From: CAWKOH01 sp963851245
GTDB lineage: Bacteria > Actinomycetota > Acidimicrobiia > Acidimicrobiales > Palsa-688
Direction: 5' to 3'
DNA: 64,000 nt
NCBI GenBank assembly: GCA_963851245.1
Contig: CAWKOH010000015.1
Location: 10,437-74,436 of the forward strand
The stretch's first letter is position 1. Each line of letters begins with the position of its first letter. The translations under genes and the position numbers were made by a program. Of this stretch, positions 24,721-33,807 are shown piece after piece. The notes under the pieces were generated by a model that worked only from the letters and a program-made list of their open reading frames with translations, did no database searches and was not told the origin of the DNA.

Positions 24721-26231
24721 CGCCCCGACTCTTGCTGGGCATTGAGGATCCGGACCCGCCGGAACAGGGCGGAAGGGCATCCGTGGCTGACCGGCGCGAC
24801 CTGACCGGGCTGGCCCTTCCCGCAGTTGAACGCACCGCCGAGGAGATAGGTGGATTCGCCGCCGACCGCGTCCATGGAGCCCCAGAACTCTGTGGTGACA
24901 CCTTGATATGCGGCGTCCCGTACCTGACCGGCCAGCCGGCCGTTCCGCACCCGGTAGAAGCGTTGGCCTGTGAACTGGAAGTTGTAGCGCTGCATGTCGA
25001 TCGACCAGCTCTTGTCCCCCACGATGTAAAGACCGTTCCCCAAGGCCGAGATCAGCTCCTCAGTTGCCGGGCCGCCGGGGCTGGGTTGGAGCGAAACGTT
25101 CGCCATGCGCTGAAGCGGTACGTGGCCTGGCGAATCGGCAAAGGCGCACCCATTGGAACGGTCGAAGCCCTCCCGGGCGGCCATGGCCCGATTGAGCTGG
25201 AAACCGACGAGGATCCCGTCACTAATCAGGTCCCACGACTGCGCCTCCACCCCCTCGTCGTCGTAGCCGATAGTGGCCAGCCCGTGCTCTGCGGTCCGGT
25301 CCCCGGTCACGTGCATGACGGGCGAGCCGTACCTGAGCGAGCCCAATCGATCCAGGGTGGCAAAGGAAGTCCCGGCGTAGGCGGCCTCGTACCCGAGGGC
25401 TCGGTCCAACTCGGTGGCGTGACCGACGGATTCGTGGATGGTGAGAAACAGGTTGGTGGGATCGATGACGACGTCGTACAGACCGGGATCCACAGACGGT
25501 GACGCCAGCTTCTCGGAGAGCATCTCGGGTATCTCGGCCAGCTCGCGAGCCCAGTCCCACCCCTCCCCGAGGACGTACTCCCAACCCCGGCCGGCCGGCG
25601 GGGCAGTGGTTCGCATGGTCTCGAAGGCCCCTGTGGTCTCGTCCACGGCCACGGCATTTGCCTCTGCATGGATGCGAACTCGTTGCTGCTGGGTCGTAGT
25701 GCCTGATAGGTCCGAGTAGTACTTGTTCTCCTGGACGCAGCGGAGAGAGGCGTCGGCGTGGGTGACCAAGCGGTTGTCCAGCAGAGCAGCCGTCCATTCG
25801 AGCAGCAGGTCGGTCCGGGCCGGAACGGCGACATCGAAGGGGTTGATCTCGTAAGCGGATACCCAGGTGCCGTGGTGGACCGGTTCTGGCGCCAGCTCGA
25901 CCGCCTCTTTGTTGAGGGGTCTCGAGACGGCCGCCACCTCGAGGGCGTCGGCGGCCGCGAGCGCGGCCGACTCGTTGCTCAAATCCGTCGAGGCCGCGAA
26001 CCCCCACGTGCCGTCCACCAGCACCCGGACACTCAATCCGACCGCCTCGTCCCCCGCCGCCCCTTGCACCTCCCGGTCGCGGACACGGCCGTGCCAGCCC
26101 TTTGTCCTTTCCACCCTGACTTCGGCGTGGCTGGCGCCGCCGCGGTGGGCCCGATCCAGGGCGGCGTCGGACAGGGAGGAGAGGGGTAGGGCGGTGAAGG
26201 CGCCGTCGACGTCGCCGTTCGGGCCGGTCAT
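24717..26231 (-). CDS. tldD: TldD metalloprotease subunit
   Basis: The 504-residue catalytic subunit of the TldD/E protease carries the zinc motif HESVGHATELDR (HExxxH) at about residues 247-258. Further conserved C-terminal sequence includes GDKSWSIDMQRYNFQFTGQRFYRV, then GGAFNCGKGQPGQ with the conserved Cys. It follows greA by 58 bases on the same strand and overlaps tldE, which suggests a greA-tldD-tldE transcript. Confidence 0.94.
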   Translation of the reverse strand: MTGPNGDVDGAFTALPLSSLSDAALDRAHRGGASHAEVRVERTKGWHGRVRDREVQGAAGDEAVGLSVRVLVDGTWGFAASTDLSNESAALAAADALEVAAVSRPLNKEAVELAPEPVHHGTWVSAYEINPFDVAVPARTDLLLEWTAALLDNRLVTHADASLRCVQENKYYSDLSGTTTQQQRVRIHAEANAVAVDETTGAFETMRTTAPPAGRGWEYVLGEGWDWARELAEIPEMLSEKLASPSVDPGLYDVVIDPTNLFLTIHESVGHATELDRALGYEAAYAGTSFATLDRLGSLRYGSPVMHVTGDRTAEHGLATIGYDDEGVEAQSWDLISDGILVGFQLNRAMAAREGFDRSNGCAFADSPGHVPLQRMANVSLQPSPGGPATEELISALGNGLYIVGDKSWSIDMQRYNFQFTGQRFYRVRNGRLAGQVRDAAYQGVTTEFWGSMDAVGGESTYLLGGAFNCGKGQPGQVAPVSHGCPSALFRRVRILNAQQESGR

Positions 26232-26289
26232 TACGCGGCTCCTCCGATGGATATGAGGCCCATGAGACGAGCGAGACGCCCCCGGACCG

Positions 26290-26760
26290 CTAACCGACCT
26301 TTACGATTTCGACTTCGAGAGGCCCGCTCGGGGCTTCGTAGGACACCCGGTCGCCCTCGAGGTGCCCCATCAGAGCCTGGCCCAGCGGCGAATTCGGGGA
26401 CACCACCGCGACCCCTTCCTGCCTCTCCTCGATGGAGCCGATGAGATAGCGCTCGATGTCCTGGTCGCCCACGTAACGGAGCGCAACGACGACACCGGTC
26501 ATCACCTCGCCGTTCGAGCCGGCGGAACCGTCCACGACCTCGGCATGGGCCAGCATGGCCTCGAGCTGGCGGATACGGGCCTCCATCTTCCCCTGCGAGT
26601 CCTTGGCTGCGTGGTAGTCGCCATTCTCCGAAAGGTCACCGAGGGCGCGGGCGGCTTCGATCGCCCGGGCGATATCGATACGCCCGCGGGTGCGGAGGTC
26701 CTCGAGCTCGGCTTGCAGGCGGTCATAGGTGTCCTGAGTCAGGCGGTGGATCTCAGCCAT
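26290..26760 (-). CDS. greA: Transcription elongation factor GreA
   Basis: The 156-residue GreA stimulates RNA cleavage by backtracked RNA polymerase. The N-terminal coiled coil includes the catalytic tip acids in ALGDLSENGDYHAAKDSQG (D and E between the two helices, about residue 41). The C-terminal FKBP-like domain ends VSYEAPSGPLEVEIVKV. I chose the ATG at 26760 because family members begin with a short lead before LTQDTYDRLQAEL; the open frame upstream to 26862 is not conserved and overlaps the leuB leader. Confidence 0.95.
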   Translation of the reverse strand: MAEIHRLTQDTYDRLQAELEDLRTRGRIDIARAIEAARALGDLSENGDYHAAKDSQGKMEARIRQLEAMLAHAEVVDGSAGSNGEVMTGVVVALRYVGDQDIERYLIGSIEERQEGVAVVSPNSPLGQALMGHLEGDRVSYEAPSGPLEVEIVKVG

Positions 26761-26820
26761 ATCGAGACCAGGGTAGTGGCGGTTGACGGCTAGCCGGCGA
26801 TCGGCGAGACTGGATGAACT

Positions 26821-26889
26821 GTGATTCTCACGGCCATCATCGAGAGGGCAGCGACCGCCCAATCAATCGAAAGCGTAATTATCCGGTAG
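26821..26889 (+). CDS. Ile-rich leader peptide of the leuB-ilvE-cimA operon
   Basis: A 22-codon frame starts at GTG 26821 and ends at TAG 26887-26889. It contains six Ile codons (positions 2, 6, 7, 16, 20, 21), plus Val19 and Leu3, and ends SVIIR just before the stop. The stop lies inside the left arm of an 11-base-pair hairpin, and an intrinsic terminator follows before leuB. This is the layout of an ilv-type attenuator. The upstream ribosome binding site is weak (GAGACTGGATG), and the frame is short, so the call relies on codon content and position. The operon makes isoleucine precursors through citramalate, which would explain Ile rather than Leu codons. Confidence 0.65.
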   Translation: MILTAIIERAATAQSIESVIIR

Positions 26890-26916
26890 CGCATCGGCAC
26901 CCTGGGCCGATGCGCT
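26888..26916 (+). promoter_or_regulatory. Leader hairpin upstream of leuB
   Basis: AGCGCATCGGC (26888-26898) pairs perfectly with GCCGATGCGCT (26906-26916) around a 7-base loop. A ribosome paused on the final Ile codons of the leader peptide would cover the left arm. GACCGCCC at 26853-26860, inside the leader frame, is also an exact 8-base complement of GGGCGGTC in the downstream terminator (26935-26942), offering an alternative structure. Confidence 0.65.
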
Positions 26917-26921
26917 TTGAC

Positions 26922-26950
26922 GACCGTCCCGGTGGGGCGGTCCTTTTGTT
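26922..26950 (+). terminator. Intrinsic terminator (attenuator) before leuB
   Basis: GACCGTCCC (26922-26930) and GGGGCGGTC (26934-26942) form a nine-pair stem with one G-U pair and a GGT loop, followed by CCTTTTGTTT. It lies 37 bases before the leuB start, in the sense direction, so it would stop transcription ahead of the operon unless disrupted. Confidence 0.75.
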
Positions 26951-26986
26951 TCCCGAGTCCCGAGCACCCGACAGGAGCTAGCAGCA

Positions 26987-27988
26987 GTGAAGTCCTACAA
27001 GATCGCGGTAATCCCCGGTGACGGAATAGGCCCCGAGGTGATCGCCGAGGGCCTGAAGTTGGCCGCCGCCTCGGGCGCGTCGCTGGACACGACCGACTAC
27101 GACCTCGGGGGCCGGCGTTATCTGGCGACGGGCGAGGTGCTGCCCGACAGTGTGCTCGCCGAGTTGCGGCAGTTCGATGCCATCCTGCTTGGAGCGGTGG
27201 GCACTCCGGAGGTCCCACCGGGCGTGCTCGAGCGGGGTTTGCTTCTGCGCATGCGATTCGAGTTGGACCAGTACATCAATCTTCGCCCTTTCGTCGCGAC
27301 ATCAAGTGTGGGAGCGGGCGTCCCGATCGATTTCTGCGTGGTCCGGGAGAACACCGAGGGTGCCTATGCGGGGGAGGGGGGCTTCTTGCGCAAGGGGACG
27401 CCTGTTGAAATCGCGACTCAGGGTTCGGTGAACACCCGATTCGGCGTCGAGCGTTGTGTTCGCTACGCCTTTGACCTGGCCCGGGCGCGCCCCCGTAGGC
27501 ATCTGACCCTGGTACACAAGACCAACGTGCTCACATTCTCCGGCGACCTCTGGCAGCGCACCTTCGACCAAGTCGCGCTCGAATATCCGGATGTGGCGAC
27601 CGGGTACAACCATGTCGATGCTTCTTGCATCTTCTTCGTCGAGCAACCGGACCGTTACGACGTGATCGTCACCGACAATCTCTTCGGCGACATTCTCACC
27701 GACCTCGGGGGTGCTGTCGCCGGCGGGATCGGTCGGGCTGCCTCGGGGAACATCAACCCGGATCGGACCGCCCCGTCGATGTTCGAGCCGGTGCACGGCT
27801 CGGCCCCGGACATCGCAGGTACCGGGAAGGCGGATCCGACCGCGGCCATAATCTCCACGGCCATGATGCTGGACTTCCTCGGGGCGGGCGAGGCGGCTTC
27901 TCGTATAACCAAAGCGGTCGAGGGCTTCGCTCCCGGCCGCGAACTGTCGACCTCCCAGGTCGGCGACCTCATTGCAGAAAGGGTGTGA
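26987..27988 (+). CDS. leuB: 3-isopropylmalate dehydrogenase
   Basis: The 333-residue NAD-dependent beta-decarboxylating dehydrogenase acts in leucine synthesis and, with citramalate-derived 3-methylmalate, in isoleucine synthesis. It shows IAVIPGDGIGPEV at the N-terminus, arginines in LLLRMRFELDQYINLRPF for the substrate, the KTNVL motif (Lys) and the signature VTDNLFGDILTDLGGAVAGGIG with the metal-binding Asp residues. EPVHGSAPDIAGTGKADP lies near the C-terminus. The GTG at 26987 follows ACAGGAGC. ilvE follows after 6 bases. Confidence 0.95.
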   Translation: MKSYKIAVIPGDGIGPEVIAEGLKLAAASGASLDTTDYDLGGRRYLATGEVLPDSVLAELRQFDAILLGAVGTPEVPPGVLERGLLLRMRFELDQYINLRPFVATSSVGAGVPIDFCVVRENTEGAYAGEGGFLRKGTPVEIATQGSVNTRFGVERCVRYAFDLARARPRRHLTLVHKTNVLTFSGDLWQRTFDQVALEYPDVATGYNHVDASCIFFVEQPDRYDVIVTDNLFGDILTDLGGAVAGGIGRAASGNINPDRTAPSMFEPVHGSAPDIAGTGKADPTAAIISTAMMLDFLGAGEAASRITKAVEGFAPGRELSTSQVGDLIAERV

Positions 27989-27994
27989 GCCGCT

Positions 27995-28918
27995 GTGCCG
28001 CTTACCAAGACTGAGAAGATATGGATGGACGGGGAGCTCGTCGACTGGGAAGACGCCCGGATCCACATCCTCACCCACACCCTGCACTATGGCTGCGGAG
28101 TGTTCGAGGGCATTCGGGCCTACTCGACGGATTCGGGGCCGGCCGTCTTCCGCCTTACCGATCACATCCGCCGCCTCTTCAACTCGGCGAAGATCTTCAT
28201 GATCGACGTCCCCTTCACACCCGAAGAGATAATCGACGCCACCAAGACCACCGTGCGGGTCAATGGGCTGGCCGAGTGCTATATCCGGCCGATCGTGTAC
28301 CTCGGCTACGGGGAGATGGGCCTCAATCCGCTGCCCTGTCCCGTGAACGTTTCGATCGCGGTATGGCCCTGGGGCACTTATCTCGGAGATGAAGGAGTGG
28401 CCAACGGGGTCACCATGAAGATCAGCTCCTGGCAGCGGCACGACCCCAATGCCGTGCCTCCCGCGGCCAAGGGGACGGGGATGTACATCAACTCTTCGAT
28501 GGCCAAGGTCGAAGCACTCAAGGCGGGTTACGACGAAGCCATCCTCCTTTCCCCTCAGGGCTACGTCAGCGAGTGCACCGGAGAGAACCTGTTCGTGGTG
28601 AAGGGCGGTCGCATCATCACGCCGCCGGTCTCCGCCGGCGCCCTGGAGGGCATCACCCAGGATTCCGTCCTGACGATCGCGCGGGACCTCGGCTTCGACG
28701 TCGAGTTCGGCAACCTCCTCCGCTCCGATCTGTATACGGCCGATGAAGCCTTCCTGACCGGCACCGCGGCCGAAGTGGTGCCGATTCGCGCCGTCGACGA
28801 CAGGCCCCTCAGTGACGGCAAGCCCGGTCCCATCACCCGCCGGCTCCAGGAGGTGTATCACGCCGCCGTCCGGGGCGAGGTGGACAAGTACAAGGACTGG
28901 GTGGAGCATGTCGGGTGA
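27995..28918 (+). CDS. ilvE: Branched-chain amino acid aminotransferase
   Basis: The 307-residue fold-type IV PLP enzyme performs the last step of Ile, Leu and Val synthesis, with glutamate as amino donor. Conserved features: HYGCGVFEGIRAY near residue 31, YIRPIVYLGYGEMGL, the Schiff-base Lys in NSSMAKVEALKAGYDEAILL (about 168-187), SECTGENLFVV and the C-terminal DEAFLTGTAAEVVPI. GTG start at 27995. The stop overlaps the cimA start by 11 bases. Confidence 0.95.
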   Translation: MPLTKTEKIWMDGELVDWEDARIHILTHTLHYGCGVFEGIRAYSTDSGPAVFRLTDHIRRLFNSAKIFMIDVPFTPEEIIDATKTTVRVNGLAECYIRPIVYLGYGEMGLNPLPCPVNVSIAVWPWGTYLGDEGVANGVTMKISSWQRHDPNAVPPAAKGTGMYINSSMAKVEALKAGYDEAILLSPQGYVSECTGENLFVVKGGRIITPPVSAGALEGITQDSVLTIARDLGFDVEFGNLLRSDLYTADEAFLTGTAAEVVPIRAVDDRPLSDGKPGPITRRLQEVYHAAVRGEVDKYKDWVEHVG

Positions 28919-30560
28919 CGCAGTAGGGCATACGCACGCTCCGGGCCACCTGCACGAGCTTCCTCCGGAACTCCCGGAGTCGGTCGATATCTACGACACG
29001 ACGTTGCGCGACGGGAGCCAGCAGGAGGGGCTGTCCCTTACCGTCGACGACAAGCTGCGCGTCGCCGAACAGCTCGACCATCTGGGTGTGCAGTACATCG
29101 AAGGGGGGTGGCCGGGGGCGAACCCGAAGGACGCCGAGTTCTTCCGTCGCGCCGCGGCCGGCGACCTCCGGCTCGAGACAGCCACCCTGGTGGCGTTCGG
29201 TTCCACTCGCAAGGCCGGCGGCAAGGCTGAGTCCGATCCGGTGCTGGCCGACCTGCTGACGGCGCAGACCCCGGTGGTGTGCCTGGTAGCCAAGTCGGCC
29301 GCATGGCACGTCACCGAGACGCTCCGCACCAGCCTCAACGAAGCCATCGACATGGTGTCGGACTCGGTCGGGTACCTGGCGTCGCAGGGGCGGCGGGTGT
29401 TCCTCGACGCCGAGCACTTCTTCGACGGTCACAAGGACAATCCCCGCTTCAGCCGGGATATCCTGCTGGCCGCGGCCGAGGCCGGAGCGGAAGTGGTGAT
29501 CCTCTGCGACACGAACGGCGGCAGCCTCCCCTTCGAGGTCGAGAAGGTCGTCGGGCAGGTGCGGGACCGCGTCGAGATCGGGCTCGGCTGCCACTTCCAC
29601 AATGACTCGGGATGCGCGGTGGCCAACTCGCTCGTAGCCGTCCGGGCCGGGGCCACTCAGGTCCAGGGCTGCATCAACGGCTACGGCGAGCGGACCGGCA
29701 ACGCCGACCTGACGTCGGCAATACCCGATCTGACTCTGAAGATGGGCGTGGCCACCATCGGCCGCGACCGCCTGTCCCGGCTGACGGCGGTGGCCCACCA
29801 CATCTCTGAGGTCGTCAACATCACCCCCAACCCGCACCAGCCCTTCGTGGGGACATCAGCCTTCGCCCACAAGGCCGGTCTGCACACCAGCGCCATCGCT
29901 CGCTCCCGCGCCGCCTACGAGCACGCCGAGCCGGAATCGGTTGGCAACGGGACCCGCTTCGTCGTCAGTGAGATGGCCGGCCGGTCCACAGTCGCCCTGA
30001 AGGCCGAGCAGTTGGGTCTGGCCCTCGATGACGCCGCTCTAGCCGTGGTGGTGGAGCAGCTCAAGGATCTCGAGCACCGGGGCTACCACTTCGAAGTGGC
30101 CGACGGGTCTCTCGAGTTGTTGATGCGGGCCGCGACCGGCTGGAAGCAGAGCTTCTTCACCCTCGAGTCTCATCGGGTCATCACCGACTTGAGGGAGGAC
30201 GGAAGCTTCGTCACCGAGGCGACCGTAAAGGTGCTCGTCGGCGACGACCGGGTCATCGCCACTGCCGAGGGCAACGGTCCAGTCAACGCCCTCGACGCCG
30301 CCCTGCGCCAGGCCATCGGACCGGTCTTTCCGCAGCTGGCCCACATACATCTAACCGATTTCAAGGTTCGGGTCCTCGACAGCAGCCGGGGGACGGCGTC
30401 AGTCACCAGGGTTCTGATCGATTCCACTGACGGCGACGATGCCTGGACGACCATCGGCGTCTCGGAGAACATCATCGAGGCCTCGTGGGCGGCCCTGGAG
30501 GATTCCATCGTCTTCGGGTTGCTGCGGGCCGAGTCGCAGCAGCAGAATCAGCCCTCGTGA
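28908..30560 (+). CDS. cimA: Citramalate synthase
   Basis: The 550-residue protein condenses acetyl-CoA with pyruvate to (R)-citramalate, the entry to the threonine-independent isoleucine route. The HMGL-like TIM barrel (about 25-300) shows DIYDTTLRDGSQQEGLSLT, metal ligands in GCHFHNDSGCAVANS, and GYGERTGNADL. The C-terminal LeuA-type regulatory dimer domain (about 410-540) likely binds isoleucine. Sequence and domain length fit the CimA/2-isopropylmalate-synthase-like group rather than LeuA. Clustering with leuB and ilvE, and the Ile-rich leader, support the isoleucine assignment. ATG start at 28908 within the end of ilvE. Confidence 0.92.
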   Translation: MSGDAVGHTHAPGHLHELPPELPESVDIYDTTLRDGSQQEGLSLTVDDKLRVAEQLDHLGVQYIEGGWPGANPKDAEFFRRAAAGDLRLETATLVAFGSTRKAGGKAESDPVLADLLTAQTPVVCLVAKSAAWHVTETLRTSLNEAIDMVSDSVGYLASQGRRVFLDAEHFFDGHKDNPRFSRDILLAAAEAGAEVVILCDTNGGSLPFEVEKVVGQVRDRVEIGLGCHFHNDSGCAVANSLVAVRAGATQVQGCINGYGERTGNADLTSAIPDLTLKMGVATIGRDRLSRLTAVAHHISEVVNITPNPHQPFVGTSAFAHKAGLHTSAIARSRAAYEHAEPESVGNGTRFVVSEMAGRSTVALKAEQLGLALDDAALAVVVEQLKDLEHRGYHFEVADGSLELLMRAATGWKQSFFTLESHRVITDLREDGSFVTEATVKVLVGDDRVIATAEGNGPVNALDAALRQAIGPVFPQLAHIHLTDFKVRVLDSSRGTASVTRVLIDSTDGDDAWTTIGVSENIIEASWAALEDSIVFGLLRAESQQQNQPS

Positions 30561-31066
30561 CCCAACCCGACCACGTCCCCCTCCAGGCGACCGATCGCGT
30601 CCGGCCCTCGGCCCTGCTCCCCCCTCCGGACAGCTGGTATCTCGACCGGCCGGCCGAGCAGGTCGGGTTGGAACCTCCGGCCGGGCCGCGCTTCGGTTCG
30701 ACCGGTCCCGATCTGGGCTATGGGCTCAAGCTGGCCCGGCGCCTGGAGGACCGCGTCGAGCTGACGCCGGGCGAGCACCTCGAGGACGCTATCGCCGGAT
30801 GTTTCGGATGCGGCTCCCGGCGGGCCGCCCACTTCGGCCGCGCCCCTGTGATCTACGACATGCAGTGGGCCTACGGATTGTGGGGTTTCCTTGGCGGTGC
30901 GCCCCCGGACCTGATCGCCTGGCGCAAGCCCCTCTTTCGCGGTGCCGCTGAGCACTACTGGGACCAGCGTCAGATTGCCGACGCCGTCCGGCCCGCAACC
31001 CTTACGTTGAGCCCGGCCCAGGTGCTGGAGCGCATTGAATCATGGCGGGAGCTGCTTATCGTATGA
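30557..31066 (+). CDS. Conserved hypothetical protein
   Basis: A 169-residue soluble protein starting at GTG 30557, which overlaps the cimA stop (GTGA). Its own stop overlaps the next start (ATGA), so it is probably expressed. Notable are two cysteines in AGCFGCGSRRAAHF (about 79-92) and an aromatic-rich stretch, VIYDMQWAYGLWGFLGG. I do not recognise the family. The position, coupled between citramalate synthase and an acyl-CoA synthetase, suggests no specific role. Confidence 0.65.
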   Translation: MTQPDHVPLQATDRVRPSALLPPPDSWYLDRPAEQVGLEPPAGPRFGSTGPDLGYGLKLARRLEDRVELTPGEHLEDAIAGCFGCGSRRAAHFGRAPVIYDMQWAYGLWGFLGGAPPDLIAWRKPLFRGAAEHYWDQRQIADAVRPATLTLSPAQVLERIESWRELLIV

Positions 31067-32760
31067 CCATGATGTCGATCGCCGAGGCTGACGCCCAGCT
31101 GACCGCGCCGGGCCAGATGTTCGAGATCGACGAGGTCCCGATAAGGGGAGTGCCGACCAGGGTCTGGAAGAACGCTCCGGCGAACTTGGCCGACATCCTC
31201 AACTTGAGCCGAGCCTATGGCGAGCGGACCTTCATCGTCTACGAGGACGAGCGGATCACCTTTGAGCAGCATTTCCGCGCCGCCGCTCACTTCGCCCACA
31301 TCCTTCGGAACCGCTTCGCAGTGCGGCAGGGCGACCGGGTATCGATTGCCATGCGCAACCTGCCGGAGTGGTCGGTGGCGTTCTGGGGGGCGGCGGCGGC
31401 CGGCGCGGTCGTGGTACCACTCAACGCCTGGTGGACGGGAGAAGAGCTGCATTTCGGTCTCGCCGATTCGGGGACCAAGGTGCTCATAGCCGACGCGGAG
31501 CGGGCCGCCCGGATCGCTCCCCACCTGGCTGAGCTACCGGACCTCGAAGCCACTGCCGTGGTCGGATCCAAGGGCGCGCCCCCGAAAGGGATGCAACGGT
31601 GGGAGGAGGTGATGGGACAGGTTCCCGGCTCCGTCGATGTTCCCGAGGCATCCGTGGCAACCGACGACGACGCCACCATCTTCTACACGTCGGGCACGAC
31701 GGGCCGTCCCAAGGGGGCGCTCGGTACCCACCGGAACATCTGCACGAACCCGATGAGCCTGTTCTATGTCGCCGCTCGTAGCGGACTTCGCTCCGGAACC
31801 GACTTGATACCCGGCGGAGGCGAGCAGAACGCATATCTCCTCTCAGTGCCCCTCTTTCACGCCACCGGCTGCCACTCGATCCTGGTGAGCAACATCATGG
31901 CCGGTGGCAAGTTGGTCATGATGTACCGCTGGGACGCCGGCCGGGCGCTGGAGCTGATCGAGAGGGAGCGGATCACCAGTTTTGGTGGCGTTCCCACCAT
32001 GGTCATGCAGGTGCTCGACCACCCCGATTTCGGGCGGCGTGACACCTCGTCCGTGAAGTCGGTGGGATATGGAGGAGCGCCGGCGCCGCCTGACCTGGTT
32101 CGCCGGGTCCAGGAGCAACTCGGCTCCACGCCAGCCTCCAACGGGTACGGACTGACCGAGACCTCCTCGCTGTCGACCATGAACTCCGGTGCCGACTACC
32201 TGGCCAAGCCGGACAGCGTCGGACCGCCCGTGCCAGTGGTCACCTTGAAAGCCGTCGATCCGTTGGGCCAGGAAGTGCCGGTAGGCGAGACAGGCGAGTT
32301 GTGGATCAAGGGCCCGAATGTGGTCAAGGGATACTGGAAGCGCCCGGATGCCACTGCCGAGACGTTCAGCGAGGGCTGGTTGCATACAGGCGACGTGGCG
32401 CGCATAGATGAGGAGGGCTTTGTTTATATCGTCGACCGGGCCAAGGACATGCTCATTCGCGGGGGCGAGAACGTGTACAGCGTCGAGATCGAGAGCGTCC
32501 TCTATGACCACCCAGCGGTGGATGAAGCGGCAGTGATAGGGATCCCGCACCCCACACTGGGCGAGGAGGTCGGTGCCGTCGTGCACATACGCCCCGGCGT
32601 GCGGGTCACCGAGGAGGCACTGCAGGAGCACGTCCGCTCCCGCCTGGCTGCCTTCAAGGTGCCCGTCAGGGTCTGGTTCTACGACGGGGAGCTGCCGCGC
32701 AACCCGGCGGGCAAGGTGCTCAAGCGCGAGTTGCGCGAGGAACTGGTCCGATCCACCTGA
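31063..32760 (+). CDS. Acyl-CoA synthetase (AMP-dependent ligase)
   Basis: The 565-residue ANL-superfamily enzyme forms acyl-CoA from an acid, ATP and CoA. The P-loop is FYTSGTTGRPKGALGT, the A5 motif NGYGLTETSS, A7 WLHTGDVARIDEEG, A8 DRAKDMLIRGGENVYSVEIE, and the catalytic Lys lies in NPAGKVLKREL. The ATG at 31063 overlaps the upstream stop as ATGA; an in-frame ATG lies upstream at 31042. It resembles the long- or medium-chain fatty acid group, but the substrate is not determined by sequence alone. Confidence 0.92.
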   Translation: MTMMSIAEADAQLTAPGQMFEIDEVPIRGVPTRVWKNAPANLADILNLSRAYGERTFIVYEDERITFEQHFRAAAHFAHILRNRFAVRQGDRVSIAMRNLPEWSVAFWGAAAAGAVVVPLNAWWTGEELHFGLADSGTKVLIADAERAARIAPHLAELPDLEATAVVGSKGAPPKGMQRWEEVMGQVPGSVDVPEASVATDDDATIFYTSGTTGRPKGALGTHRNICTNPMSLFYVAARSGLRSGTDLIPGGGEQNAYLLSVPLFHATGCHSILVSNIMAGGKLVMMYRWDAGRALELIERERITSFGGVPTMVMQVLDHPDFGRRDTSSVKSVGYGGAPAPPDLVRRVQEQLGSTPASNGYGLTETSSLSTMNSGADYLAKPDSVGPPVPVVTLKAVDPLGQEVPVGETGELWIKGPNVVKGYWKRPDATAETFSEGWLHTGDVARIDEEGFVYIVDRAKDMLIRGGENVYSVEIESVLYDHPAVDEAAVIGIPHPTLGEEVGAVVHIRPGVRVTEEALQEHVRSRLAAFKVPVRVWFYDGELPRNPAGKVLKRELREELVRST

Positions 32761-32767
32761 CGATTTC

Positions 32768-33691
32768 TCAGCGGACCCTCGGCAGGAATCCGGCCAGGCG
32801 ATCGAGATCCTCCGGGGTGGCCACGTTGGCCCGTTCGGATCCGTCGACCGTGCGCTTGACCATGCCCGACAACTCGGTGCCGGGACCCAGCTCCAGGAAG
32901 TGGGTGACGCCGATCCCGGCCAGGGTCAGGAGCGACTCCCGCCAGCGGACAGGCGATACCAGCTGCCGGGAGAGGAGGTCGTCCCAGCCCTCGCGATGCG
33001 TGGCGGCGTCGACGTTGGCGACGACGTCCACATTGGCGGCACGGAAGCTCGCCTGTCGCAGGGCCTCGTCCAGGCCGGTCTGGGCCGGAGCCATGAGTGG
33101 GGAATGGAAGGCGCCTCCGACCGGAAGGGGCATGACCCGCTTGGCGCCGAGTTCCTTGGCGGCGGCGCCCGCCTTCTCGATACCGGCGGCGGTGCCGGCT
33201 ATGACCACCTGCCCGGGGGCGTTGTCGTTGGCAGGCCAGGCGTCGTCCACGCCGGCGCAGGCCTGAGCGACGAGATCGAGTTCGAGGCCCAGCACCGCGG
33301 CCATCGTGCCGGGCCCGGCATCGGCCGCTGATTGCATGGCGTCACCTCGGGCGCATACCAGGAGCGCTCCACCCTCTGAGTCGAGGGCGCCAGCGGCCAC
33401 CAGGGCCGTGTACTCTCCCAGGCTGTGGCCGGCGACAGCGGCGACCGGAGACTCGGAGAGCCCATTGGCGCGAGCGGCCCGCAGCACGACCAGGCTGAGG
33501 GCATAGGCAGCCAGTTGAGCATTACGAGTGGCCCTTAAGGTTTCGGCGTCGGCCTCTACCAACAGCCACGCCACGTCCCGACCGGTGGCCTCGGACAACC
33601 TGGCCACCTCGGACCAGGCGGGGTGATCCTGCCAGGGGAGGCCCATCTGCGGGCGCTGGGAGCCTTGACCTGGAAAAAGGAGACCGAGCAC
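32768..33691 (-). CDS. fabD: Malonyl-CoA:ACP transacylase family protein
   Basis: About 307 residues from the GTG at 33691. It begins VLGLLFPGQGSQRPQMG, the standard FabD opening; the nucleophile elbow is AGHSLGEYTALVAAG, and the catalytic His lies in GGAFHSPLMAPAQ. The C-terminal LELGPGTELSGMVKR is also typical. The reaction transfers malonyl from CoA to acyl carrier protein for fatty acid synthesis. The frame is open to 33769, and GTG codons at 33718 and 33700 are alternatives. No ketosynthase or ACP gene sits beside it, so a stand-alone or polyketide role cannot be excluded. Confidence 0.85.
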   Translation of the reverse strand: MLGLLFPGQGSQRPQMGLPWQDHPAWSEVARLSEATGRDVAWLLVEADAETLRATRNAQLAAYALSLVVLRAARANGLSESPVAAVAGHSLGEYTALVAAGALDSEGGALLVCARGDAMQSAADAGPGTMAAVLGLELDLVAQACAGVDDAWPANDNAPGQVVIAGTAAGIEKAGAAAKELGAKRVMPLPVGGAFHSPLMAPAQTGLDEALRQASFRAANVDVVANVDAATHREGWDDLLSRQLVSPVRWRESLLTLAGIGVTHFLELGPGTELSGMVKRTVDGSERANVATPEDLDRLAGFLPRVR

Positions 33692-33807
33692 GCGCCCGAC
33701 CCTATTCGTTTGCTTCACTCCGGGCGCAGCCCCATCCCGGGCCTGCCAATTCATAGGACGTCCAACCATACGGGGCGGTCCGTGCCATCATTGAAGGCGT
33801 GCAACCC

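Noticed and set aside
23332..26231. RiPP biosynthesis locus around tldD/tldE
   Set aside because: No precursor peptide, YcaO, radical-SAM or lanthipeptide enzyme lies nearby; the genes look like the housekeeping pair.
26814..26976. Alternative ATG frame across the leuB leader (54 codons)
   Set aside because: No conserved pattern; it runs through the terminator hairpin, and the Ile-rich frame fits the regulatory layout better.
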